Positions 1 to 8,399 of a DNA stretch of 11,697 nucleotides are shown here, one piece after another (within the stretch, counting starts at the first letter, position 1; every line of letters starts with the position of its first letter). Source of the stretch: Acephala macrosclerotiorum (Eukaryota; Ascomycota; Leotiomycetes; Helotiales; Mollisiaceae); contig MU119954.1 of assembly GCA_014904845.1 (NCBI GenBank), positions 1-11,697 on the forward strand. Reading direction: 5' to 3'. Position numbers and translations under genes: made by a program. The notes beneath the pieces are model-generated. The model had not been told where the DNA came from and did no database searches. It saw only the letters and a program-made list of their open reading frames with translations.

Positions 1-578
1 AAATATTTTAATAATTCGAATTTTTACAAACGAAATACTTTTTTTTATTTTAATATATTATCGATTTTTTATAATTAATTTAATTATTATATCGAGTATT
101 TTTATTGTAATATTTATAGTCTATAAAATATAATCTAATTATATTTCAATAAATTTTTTTTTTTTTCGATTATAAAAATCTTAAAAATTGTTTTTATTTT
201 TATTTAAAATAAAATCGCGTTACGAATATTTTCGTATATCGTTTAAAAATTCGATAAAAATCGAAAAAGCGTTTAATAATACTTTAATATATTCTAATAA
301 ATATAATAAAACTTGTTTCGTATAGTAATTTTTGTTCGTATATTCGAGTGTAAATTAAATTGTTTTTAAATCAATTTTTAATATAGTATTTCAAAGTATT
401 TAAAAATCGTTTTATTTGAATTTTATATTCGAATTAACGTGAATATAATCGTATTTTATTAATTGAGTATTTTATTTTAACGTTTTTCGATTTCGAAATT
501 CGATTTTATAATTTTAATTATTTTATTGAAAAATAAACTTTTTTTAGTGAATTTTTAATAATAAAATTCATTAGTTTT
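1..578 (-). mobile_element. Continuation of host copia copy A' (gag), runs off the left edge
   Basis: The reverse complement of 1-573 matches 2088 to about 2659 of copy A with one base net length difference; 574-578 is the target duplicate. It continues the gag frame broken at 6891. Near the left edge it covers the zinc knuckle: the second Cys is still TGT (28-26) and the run reads YFVCKNSNY, while copy A has Tyr there. The rest of A' (protease, integrase, reverse transcriptase, RNase H and its 3' LTR) must lie left of the window, if present. Confidence 0.9.
574..578. repeat. Target-site duplication, left copy
   Basis: GTTTT immediately left of the 5' LTR of copy A. The partner at 6891-6895 is ATTTT, one G-to-A change away. 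Both copies align to the same five bases of the gag gene in copy A (2083-2087), as expected if the host copy A' was cut there and filled in. Confidence 0.8.
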
Positions 579-807
579 TATCGATTTAATTATATAATCG
601 TTTAAATAATCGATTAAATGATTTTAATTATAATTTCTATTGTTTTTAATAATAATTGTTTTAATATTTACTTTTTAATTTTACGTTTATTTTGTTTAAT
701 TATATAAATAAAAAAATATTTCTTTTAAAAAAAAATAAATAGAATTAAATTATTGATATTAAATTAAAATTTTAATATTTTGTGATTTGTTTTTAAATGT
801 TTTAATA
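579..807 (+). repeat. 5' LTR of copy A (229 bp)
   Basis: Matches 6662-6890 in direct orientation and 8171-8399 in inverted orientation over the full 229 bp without indels. It begins TA (579-580), where copy A' still has TG, and ends TTTTAATA at 807. Compared with the other two copies it has mostly lost C on the + strand and kept G: for example TTTTGTGATTTG at 778-789, where the 3' LTR has TTTCGTAATTTG. An A-run containing the transcription start or polyadenylation signals is likely but cannot be placed. Confidence 0.93.
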
Positions 808-906
808 TTAATTAGTAATTGAATTTATTCGATTATAAAATAGTAAAATTATTTACGAAAAAGTAATAATTAAATAAAATCGATCGAATAAAAAAATTTA
901 AATTGT
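808..906 (+). other. Untranslated leader and primer-binding region of copy A
   Basis: The stretch between the 5' LTR and the first plausible gag start. The first bases after the LTR (TTAATTAGTAATTGAATT, 808-825) are nearly identical in copy A' (TTAATCAGTAATTGAATT on the - strand, ending at 8153), which suits a primer-binding site. The TGG complementary to the tRNA CCA end is not visible, probably lost to G-to-A changes, so the primer tRNA cannot be named. This frame has several stops in both copies, so it is probably non-coding. Confidence 0.5.
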
Positions 907-2900
907 ATACAATTTATTGATTTAATTAAACGTAAAAAAAAATAGTTTTTACTTGTATTAAAAAAGACTATTAAATCTTTAAAAAATATTGCGATTTTAT
1001 GTTCGTTTTATTTTTTTCGATTTAAAATTGATTGATTTTTTATTTTACATTTTATCGCGTATTAATAATGAATATTTTATTATAATTTGTTGAATAATAT
1101 TAAAAACAATTTTTATGAATTTAATATAAAGATTTATTGAATTAATATATTTATTAAATATGATACGATTCGATAAAATGTTTTTTGAGAGTATAATTAT
1201 ATTTTTTTAAAGTACGATTTTAATTAGAGAGAGATTTTTTTATTATTTTTTTTATTTTTCGATTCGATATAATATATATTAAAATAAATATAAAGTTTTA
1301 AAGTGAAAAATAATTAAAACTATAAATTATAAGTAGAATATAAAGAAGTATTTTTAGAATGAATAAAGAAAATATTTGAAAAGAAAATAAATAAAAATAC
1401 GAGAAAAAAATTACGTGAAATTTTATAAATAAATAAAATATAAATATCGAAAAAACGATTTATTAAAGTTTTAAAAATATTGATAAATATTGCAAATAAA
1501 GAGAAATAATTAAAGTAATCGTATAAAGAAATTGTAAAAATGAATTTAATAAGAAATTTCAATTTATAAAGAAATACAATCGATTTAAAAATAGAATAAA
1601 CTCGAAAATTAGCGTTTTTTATTATTTTTATCGAGAAAATTAAAGAGATAATATTAATACTTTTGAATTTCTTTTTTTAATTATTAAAATTTGCTATAAA
1701 ACTTTTTATAAAATAAATAATATTATTCGAATGTACGATATTTTAAAAACAATTTTAAAAGTATAATAAAATATTATTATTAGATTTACTATTAAAAAAT
1801 GAAAACTTGAAACGAAATTTATTATTTTTATTATTATTAAAAATTGAAAAATTGTTAAAGAATTTTAATTGATTAATATATAATTTCGATTACGAGAATC
1901 AAATAATATTTAATTTCAATAGAAAATTAATTATTTTTATAAAAATTTATAATAATAAATTTAAATATTATAAAAAAAAAGATTTATTAAATATATTTAT
2001 ATGAGTATTCGAAGATTTATATTCGAAAGTAAACGTTAAATTTGAGAATTATTATAACGCGTTTTCGATTAAATTTATTAATGAAATTAGTAAATTTTAT
2101 TATTAAAAGTTTACTAAAAAAAATTTATTTTTCGATAAAATAATTGAAATTATAAAATTGAATTTTGAGATTAAAAAACGTTAAAATAAAATATTCAATT
2201 AATAAAATACGATTATATTCGCATTAATTCGAACGTAAAATTTAAATAAAACGATTTTTGAATATTTTGAAATATTGTACTAAAAATTGATTTAAAAACA
2301 ATTTAATTTATATTTAAATATATAAATAAAAATTATTATACAAAACAAATTTTATTACGTTTATTAAAACGTATTAAAGTATTATTAAACGTTTTTTCGA
2401 TTTTTATCGAATTTTTAAACGATATACGAAAACGTTTATAATACGATTTTATTTTAAACGAAAATAGAAATAATTTTTAAAATTTTTATAATCGAAAAAA
2501 AAAAAGTTTATTAAAATATAATCGAATTATACTTCGTAAACTACAAATATTACAATAAAAATATTCGATATAATAATCGAATTAATTATAAAAAATCGAT
2601 AATATATTAAAACGAAAAAAAATATTTTATTTATAAAAATTCGAATTATTAAAATATTTACTATATACTAAAAAAAAGAAAAAAAATATACGATAATTTT
2701 AAAAAATTGAAATCGTTCGATAAAAACAAAATAATTCAATTCGTAATTGAATTTAAAAAATTAAATTTTAATATTATTAAAAAATACGAATAATTTGTCG
2801 TTAAATTTATTAAAAAAAAAAATTTATACGAAAACGATATTATGCGATTAATTAATTACTTTATAATATTTTATAGTACGATTAATAAACTTAAAATTAT
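907..2900 (+). pseudogene. Decayed gag of copy A, with zinc-knuckle remnant
   Basis: Gag would form the nucleoprotein shell in which reverse transcription occurs. One + frame reads through the region with stops that are nearly all TAA or TAG, plus a few TGA. The start at 907 is inferred: the codon is ATA here but ATG at the matching place in copy A' (8071-8069). A capsid-like part lies around 1800-2450 (for example EDLYSKVNVKFEN at 2011-2049). A CX2CX4CX4H-type zinc knuckle fits 2623-2664, but its Cys and His codons now read Tyr (2623, 2632, 2647, 2662). Copy A' keeps the second Cys as TGT. Stops at 1225 (TAG) and 1507 (TAA) are CAA in A', and TGA at 2002 is CGA there. The roughly 300 codons before the capsid-like part match between copies but I do not recognise them. 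The gag/protease border is approximate. Confidence 0.75.
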
Positions 2901-3340
2901 TAAATTACTCGATCACTAATCAATTTATTATACGATATCGAGTATTGTAATACAATCGAAATCGCTTTTGATATTTATTAATATAAAAACGTATTTAATA
3001 AATTACTATATATTAAACGTTTTTATAAATATTATAATCGATATTAATATTATTTAATAATCGATTACTAATGAAAATTAATATTTAATTTTTTAACGAA
3101 TTCAAAACATTAAATTAAATAAATTTAAAATTAGAAAAACAATAATTAAATTTAAAATCGATAAAATTTTATCTTTTAAAACTATCGATATTAATATATT
3201 AATTAAACGTATTACGTTTTACGTAGTTTTAATAAACGTATTTTTTTTATTGTATTTTCAAAATATAAACAAACTACAAATTAAATTCGACAATTTTAAT
3301 AATATATTTATTCGAAATAAATAATATATATTTATTATTA
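2901..3340 (+). pseudogene. Decayed copia aspartic protease segment
   Basis: The retroviral-type aspartic protease cleaves the Gag-Pol polyprotein. The segment is in frame with gag and integrase. The catalytic triplet Asp-Thr/Ser-Gly fits Asp-Ile-Asn at 3040-3048: the Asp codon GAT (3040-3042) remains, while Thr and Gly look lost through C-to-T and G-to-A changes. A run reading LLYFQNINKLQIKFDN (3247-3294) resembles the end of the protease domain in fungal copia polyproteins, which leads into the integrase zinc-binding part. Two consecutive TAA stops follow the active site (3055-3060), then others. Family resemblance is from memory of fungal copia proteins; a profile search would settle it. 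Confidence 0.65.
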
Positions 3341-4404
3341 AAACGTTTAAATATTTTTAAATACTATTTAATTTATTTGAAAATTTGATTTATAGTAATT
3401 GTAAAATTTCTACAATAAAAATCGATCTTATTATTTATTATTTGATTAAAACGAAATTCAAACGATTATATAAACGCTTTAAATATTTATTAATCGTTAA
3501 ATTCGCGCGAATATTAAAACGTAAAAAATATTTTATAAATTTTAAAAAAATTAAAAAAATAACGAAATTTTATTAATAATATCAAATAAATAATAAATTT
3601 TTTAATCGCTTTAAATTTATATTATACGACGATTATAATTTTAATTATTTCATTTATTTAAACGTATTATAAATCGATAAAAAACTAATACTTTAAATTG
3701 TAAACGAAATTACAATATTTTAAATCGTGAAATTCTTTATAAATATATCGATAAAAAAAGTATAAAACGTTTTTGAAGTATATTAAATTAATATTTATTT
3801 TAAATTATTAATATTTATTATTTATAATTTTAAAACGAATTTCAATTTTAAAGAATTTCGTAATAATACTAAAAATATAAATATCGATTTAAAAATTATA
3901 TTAATAGAAATTTATAATTCGATTAATTTAATAAAGAAATATTACGTTTTATTAAAACGTGCGTATAATATATTATTTTGAGAATTTTTCGATTTATAAA
4001 AAAAAAAGAGATTTCAAATAATGATTAAAATAATTAATAATACGACGAAATCGAATAATATTATTTTTATATTTTTTGTTTTCGACGTTTATTTTCGAAT
4101 ATTACAATAGAACGCGTTTACAATATCAATTATTACTAAAATTAAAACGATAAAAAGTATAATAATCGCGATTTGAAAATATTACACTATTTATCAAATT
4201 AATAATACTCTATAAATAAAAAATAATTTATGAAATTATTATTTAATTAATTTATTTTTAAATTCAAACGTATTTATTTAAAGAAAAAACAAAAAATAGA
4301 AAAAATTATATATACTTTTAATAATAAATAAAAAAATATATTAATTACAATTATTAAATAAATTAAAAGAATTTTATAGTATTATAATAAAATTATTTTA
4401 TTAA
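3341..4404 (+). pseudogene. Decayed copia integrase, catalytic triad lost
   Basis: Integrase inserts the DNA copy into the genome with a D,D,E core. Same frame as gag and protease. An HHCC-type zinc-binding region fits about 3390-3580, its His and Cys mostly now Tyr or Lys. NRFKFILYDDYNFNY (3604-3648) leads into the core. The three catalytic positions read Asn at 3661-3663 (AAC), Asn at 3826-3828 (AAT) and Lys at 3934-3936 (AAG), each fitting a single G-to-A change from Asp, Asp and Glu. The C-terminal end NKLKEFYSIIIKLFY (4357-4401) fits the motif of that family that ends in Lys-Pro-Tyr. Stops are mostly TAA, with TGA near 3979. A 63-codon open piece at 3385-3576 is part of this domain, not a separate gene; it opens with TTG. 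Confidence 0.82.
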
Positions 4405-5640
4405 AATTTTAAACAATTTAAAAAATAATTAAAAAATTATTTATTAAAAAAAAACTTATTAAAAAATTTAAATTTAAAATTAAATTTTTTTAAAAAAAAT
4501 TTAAAAACAAAAAAAAATATATTTAATTTATTTTATTTGATCAAAAAAATTTCGTATATTTCGAAAAAAAATTTATATTTATTTCAAATTACAATAAAAA
4601 TCTTTTTTTACGTTTTTAATTTCGATAAATATATCTATATAATAATTTATATAAATATAAAAATTTTCGAAATTTATTTAATCGAAAAAAAAACTAAAAA
4701 TAAACAATTATTTATAGATTTTTACGCAAAAAAAATTATTATTATTTCAAACGATTTATTCGCAATTTTTTGTAAAAAAAAATTAATAAATTAATCGCGA
4801 AAAAAATCTTTAAATTAATTTTTAATAATTCGAAAAAAATTAATAATCAATAAATTTTCGATTTAAAACTAATAAACGAAATTAAAAATATAAAAATAGT
4901 AATTCTATACGAAAAATCTCGTTTTATAATTTAAATATTTAACAATAAAAACAAAAAAATAATATTAATTTAATCTCTAATTATTTAGCGCATTAATCAA
5001 CGAATTATTATCGTTTTAATTCTATTTTTTAAATTTAAAAAAATCAATTTTTACTTGAAAAATATTATTCAAATATATATACAATTAATAATTTTATTAA
5101 TACGTATTATTTTTATTAAATTTTCAAAAAAAATAATAAATAAATTTCTATTAAATATCGTTTTTAAAATAATTAAATTTCTTTATAAAATTTTGAAAAC
5201 GAAAATACACTAATATAAAACGTATAATATTTATTATAAAAACAAACTTTTAATAGAATTTTCAATTTTCGATTTTTATTTATTTATTATGAAAAATAAT
5301 TATATTTTATTCGAAATAATCGATATACAAATTAACGATACACTTATTTTAAAAAATTAAATCTTTGTAAAATTAAAAAATTTTAAACTGCAAAAAATCA
5401 AACTATTAATTAAGTTTATAGAGTTTTTTACGTCGAATATTTTTTTATTATTCAATGAATACAAATTAATAATAAATGAAATTAAAAATAAAATTGTACT
5501 TTCGTAAAAAAAGTAAAATAAGCGTTTAAATTTAATTGATTCGAAATCAGATTTCTATAAGCAAACATACTTCGAGTAACGTATTTAAAGAGTATATATT
5601 AATTCTATTTGCTAATCGAAAACTGCATACGATATATCGA
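4405..5640 (+). pseudogene. Decayed copia reverse transcriptase
   Basis: RNA-dependent DNA polymerase of the element. A very A-rich linker (4405-4560, probably once acidic) precedes it. From about 4690 the frame reads like the start of the domain, then shifts by one base between about 4770 and 4860, possibly in the nine-A run at 4774-4782. After that it continues to the end of pol. Landmarks: KINFYLKNIIQIYIQ around 5040-5090; KFLYKI at 5175-5192, where the family has a Lys-Pro-Leu-Tyr-Gly-Ile motif; a His (CAC, 5208) followed by a TAA that was probably Trp. The active-site box is Ile-Asn-Asp at 5331-5339: the first Asp has become Asn (AAC, 5334-5336) and the second is kept (GAT). The 85-codon open piece at 4537-4794 is the N-terminal part of this domain and opens with TTG. 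Confidence 0.82.
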
Positions 5641-6305
5641 TAGTAATTCAATATTAATATTTCGAAAAAAAGCAAATTGTAGTACTGAATAAGCGATTAC
5701 AATAGTAGATGAACAATTTCGATTATAGACTTCGATTTTTTTATTTAGATTTATATTCAATAAAATTTTTCGTTTTTATAAACGACTTTTTTACTATGAA
5801 TAAAAATCTCAGTTCGCAAATCGAGTATATCGTCGTTTTTGATAATGAGATTTATAGCGATAAATAATTCGATTTACGAAGTAATTTACTCTATTAAAAT
5901 TCAACGAAATATAAAAAAATTACTCGTACTGTTTTAGTTTTTGAGCTATACGTAATAATAATAGAAATCGATATAAAAATCTCGATTTTTACTATTTTCA
6001 ATTTTATTATAAAACGACTCGAATTAAATTTAATTCTCGTGATTATTTGTATCGATTTTTTCTTTTTTTACGAGTATATAGTTAAACTCGGTACTACTAA
6101 AGAAAAGCGTCTTATAATCGATATTATGATTATTAAACAATTGTATAAATACAAAAAATTCTTAAAAATTCAATAAATTATTAAAAATAGTAATTCAATT
6201 AATACTATAATCAAATTTAACGCTAATAAAACACTTGAATCGCTTGTTAATATTAATCGTTTTAATATCAAAATATAGAAATAAATACAACGTTTCGAAG
6301 TCTAA
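5641..6305 (+). pseudogene. Decayed copia RNase H, best-preserved part of the polyprotein
   Basis: RNase H removes the RNA template during reverse transcription. It is in the same frame as the preceding reverse transcriptase core. Landmarks: the first catalytic Asp is probably Asn (AAC, 5781-5783); NLSSQIEYIVV at 5805-5837; Glu kept in FELY (GAG, 5943-5945); Asp kept in CID (GAT, 6054-6056); LGTTKEKRLIIDIM at 6087-6128, very close to fungal copia elements; then NSNSINTIIKFNANKTLESL near the end. Stops are sparse, with no stop between the TAA near 5895 and the one near 6174. The end is uncertain: TAG at 6276 may be a mutated Gln or Trp codon, and TAA at 6303 is my choice. It has clearly more non-CpG G and C than the rest of the element. 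Confidence 0.85.
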
Positions 6306-6661
6306 AAATTAATCGACGAAAGTAAAAATAACGAAGAAAATAATCGTTAAAAAAAACAATACTAGAAAAAGAAACGTGTAATTATTGTTTTAATATTTTT
6401 AGTATTTTTCGATATTTTTAGTGTTTTCGAGAGTAAAACTTTCGATTGATTTAAAGATTATAAATATCGAATTTAAAATTTTTTTTTTAAATTTAATTTA
6501 ATTAATCAAATATTACAATACGTAATAATAATTAATTTACGATCAAATTTTTTTTTAGTATTTAATAGTAGAATAATACGTTAACAATCGTAGTAATATT
6601 TTTTTTTGTATTTGATTTACGAATTGAAAAAAGCGTTTTTTTTTAAAAAAAGAATTATTAA
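6306..6661 (+). other. 3' untranslated part of copy A with polypurine tract
   Basis: No reading frame is recognisable after the end of pol. The tract holds several long T runs. The run AAAAAAAGAA (6645-6654), 7 bp before the 3' LTR, is the likely polypurine tract that primes plus-strand synthesis. The rest shows nothing identifiable. Confidence 0.5.
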
Positions 6662-6890
6662 TATTAATTCAATTATATAATCGTTTAAATAATCGATTAA
6701 ATAATTTTAATTATAATTTTTATTATTTTTAGTAATAATTGTTTTAATATTCACTTTTTAATTTTATGTTTACTCTATTTAATTATATAAATAGAAAAAT
6801 ACTTTTTTTAAAAAAAAACAAATAAAATTAAATTATTAATATTAAATTAAAATTTTAATATTTCGTAATTTGTTTTTAAACGTTTTAATA
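6662..6890 (+). repeat. 3' LTR of copy A (229 bp)
   Basis: Direct copy of 579-807. It starts TA (6662-6663) directly after a purine run and ends TTTTAATA at 6890, next to the ATTTT target duplicate. It shows the opposite mutation bias to the 5' LTR: G has mostly become A while C is kept (ACTCTATTT here against TTTTGTTT in the 5' LTR; AACAAATAAAATT against AATAAATAGAATT). Confidence 0.93.
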
Positions 6891-6895
6891 ATTTT
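6891..6895. repeat. Target-site duplication, right copy
   Basis: ATTTT immediately right of the 3' LTR of copy A, pairing with GTTTT at 574-578. Five bp is the usual duplication length for copia elements. Confidence 0.8.
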
Positions 6896-8071
6896 ATCGA
6901 CAAATATAATCGAGAATATATTACGATAATTTTTAAATTTAATACTTATTTTCGAATATAAATCTTTGAATACTCGTATAAATATATTTAATAAATTTTT
7001 TTTTTTGTAGTATTTAAATTTATTGTTGTAAATTTTTATAAAAATAATTAATTTTTTATTGAAATTAAATATTATTTAATTTTCGCGATTGAAATTGTAT
7101 ATTAATTAATTAGAATTTTTTAGTAATTTTTCAACTTTTAATAATAATAAAAACGACGAATTTTATTTCGAGTTTTTATTTTTTAATAACAAATTTAATA
7201 ACAATATTTTATTGCGCTTTTAAAATTGTTTTTAAAGTATCGTACGTTCGAATAATATCGTTTATTCTATAGAAAATTCTATAACAAGTCTTAGTAATTA
7301 AAAAAAAGAATTCGAAAGTATTAATACTATTTTTTTAATTTTCTCGATAAAAATAGCGAAAAATACTAATTTTCAAATTTATTTTATTTTTAAATCAATT
7401 GTATTTTTCTATGAATTAAAATTTTTTATCAAATTTATTTTTATAATCTTTTTATGTAATTACTTTAATTGTTTTTTTTTATTTACAATATTTATCAATA
7501 TTTTTAAAATTTTAATAAATCGTTTTTTCGATATTTATACTTCGTTTATTTACAAAACTTTATATAATTTTCTTTTTGTATTTTTATTTATTCTTTTTTT
7601 AAACATTTTCTCTATTTATTTTAAAAATATTTTTTTATATTCTATTTATAATCTATAATCTCAATCACTTCTCGCTTTAAAACTCTATATTTATTTCAAT
7701 GTATATTATATCGAATCGAAAAATAAAAAAAATAATAAAAAAATTTTTCTTTGATTAAAATTATACTTTAAAAAAATATAATCGTACTTTCGAAAAGTAT
7801 TTTATCAAATCGTATTATATTCAATAAACATATTAATTCGATGAATTTTCGTATCGAACTCGTAAAAATTGTTTTTAGTATTATTCAACAAATTATAATA
7901 AAGTACTTATTATTAATACGCGATAAAGCGTAAAATAAAAAATCAATTAATTTCAAATCAAAAAAAACAAAACGAACGTAAAATCGCAATATCCTTTGAA
8001 AATTTGATAATTTCTTTTAATACAAACAAAAACTACTTTTTTTTACGTTCAATTAAATCAATAGATTGCAT
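6891..8071 (-). pseudogene. N-terminal part of decayed gag of copy A'
   Basis: Same frame and content as 907-2087 of copy A, read on the - strand from an ATG at 8071-8069. It is slightly less decayed: it has Gln CAA at 7471-7469 and 7753-7751 where A has stops, Arg CGA at 6976-6974 where A has TGA, and readable stretches such as LKEIIKFSKDIAILRSFCFF (about 8011-7952) and NNTKNNFYEFDTKIHRINMF (about 7885-7826). Other stops are present, so it is also dead. It is cut by the insertion of copy A at 6891, and its continuation is at 578. The N-terminal 300 codons match no domain I recognise. The copies agree on this frame, which argues that translation began near here rather than at the capsid-like part. 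Confidence 0.72.
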
Positions 8072-8170
8072 ACAATTTGAATTTTCTTATTCGATCGATT
8101 TTATTCAATTACTACTTTTTCGTAAGTAATTTTACTACTCTATAATCGAACGAATTCAATTACTGATTAA

Positions 8171-8399
8171 TATTAAAACGTTCGAAAACAAATTACAAAA
8201 TACTAAAATTTTAATCTAATATCAATAATTCAATTTTATTTACTTCTTTTTAGAAAAAGTATCTCTTTATTTATATAATTAAACAAAGTAAACGTAAAAT
8301 TAAAAAGTAAACACTAAAATAATTATTATTAAAAATAATAAAAATTATAATTAAAATCATTTAATCGATCACTTAAACGATTATATAATTAAATCGACA
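8171..8399 (-). repeat. 5' LTR of copy A' (229 bp)
   Basis: Inverted copy of the LTR at 579-807, same length, no indels. It begins TG on the - strand, the only one of the three LTRs that keeps an original terminus. On that strand it keeps many G that are A in 6662-6890 (for example TGATATTAGATT), and so serves as a reference for the ancestral LTR. Confidence 0.92.

Larger units (their letters stand above)
579..6890 (+). mobile_element. Full-length Ty1/copia-type LTR retrotransposon, RIP-inactivated (copy A)
   Basis: Two 229-bp direct repeats (579-807 and 6662-6890, constant offset 6083, no gap in the alignment) bound a 5.85-kb internal region. Decayed gag, aspartic protease, integrase, reverse transcriptase and RNase H follow in that order; integrase before reverse transcriptase is the Ty1/copia order. 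A 5-bp target duplication flanks it (GTTTT at 574-578, ATTTT at 6891-6895). The termini now read TA...TA, which fits loss of the usual TG...CA by G-to-A and C-to-T. A purine run lies just before the 3' LTR. It sits inside a second, oppositely oriented copy of the same family. Every domain carries stops or active-site losses, so it is non-autonomous. Seen: repeats, duplication, domain remnants. Known: copia layout. Inferred: RIP as the cause. Confidence 0.92.
6891..8399 (-). mobile_element. 5' part of host copia copy A', interrupted by copy A
   Basis: The reverse complement matches 579-2087 of copy A over exactly 1509 bp with no net length change: LTR, leader and the first part of gag. The match stops precisely at the 3' LTR of copy A and resumes at 578 on the other side, so this and 1-578 are one element split by insertion. 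Differences from copy A are almost all transitions. The outer end keeps the canonical TG (CA at 8398-8399 on the + strand). The five bases beyond it (8400-8404, ATTAT) would be its own target duplicate, but the partner lies outside the window. Confidence 0.93.

Noticed and set aside
808..825. Primer-binding site for a named tRNA
   Set aside because: The position is right and the sequence is shared by both copies, but no TGG or convincing complement to a tRNA 3' end is readable after mutation.
1320..1562. 80-codon open frame on the - strand
   Set aside because: It opens with TTG, lies antisense to the gag frame, and is not kept open at its start in copy A' (a stop appears soon after). It is a shadow of gag.
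3385..3576. 63-codon open frame on the + strand as a separate small gene
   Set aside because: It opens with TTG, has stops on both sides that fit mutated sense codons, and is in frame with integrase; it is the zinc-binding part of that domain.
4537..4794. 85-codon open frame on the + strand as a separate small gene
   Set aside because: It opens with TTG and continues the pol frame into the start of reverse transcriptase; low complexity comes from the AT bias.
579..8399. Large terminal inverted repeat of a DNA transposon
   Set aside because: The inverted arms (579-2087 and 6891-8399) include LTRs and gag, and a third LTR copy at 6662-6890 plus the 5-bp duplicate explain them as nested retrotransposons.
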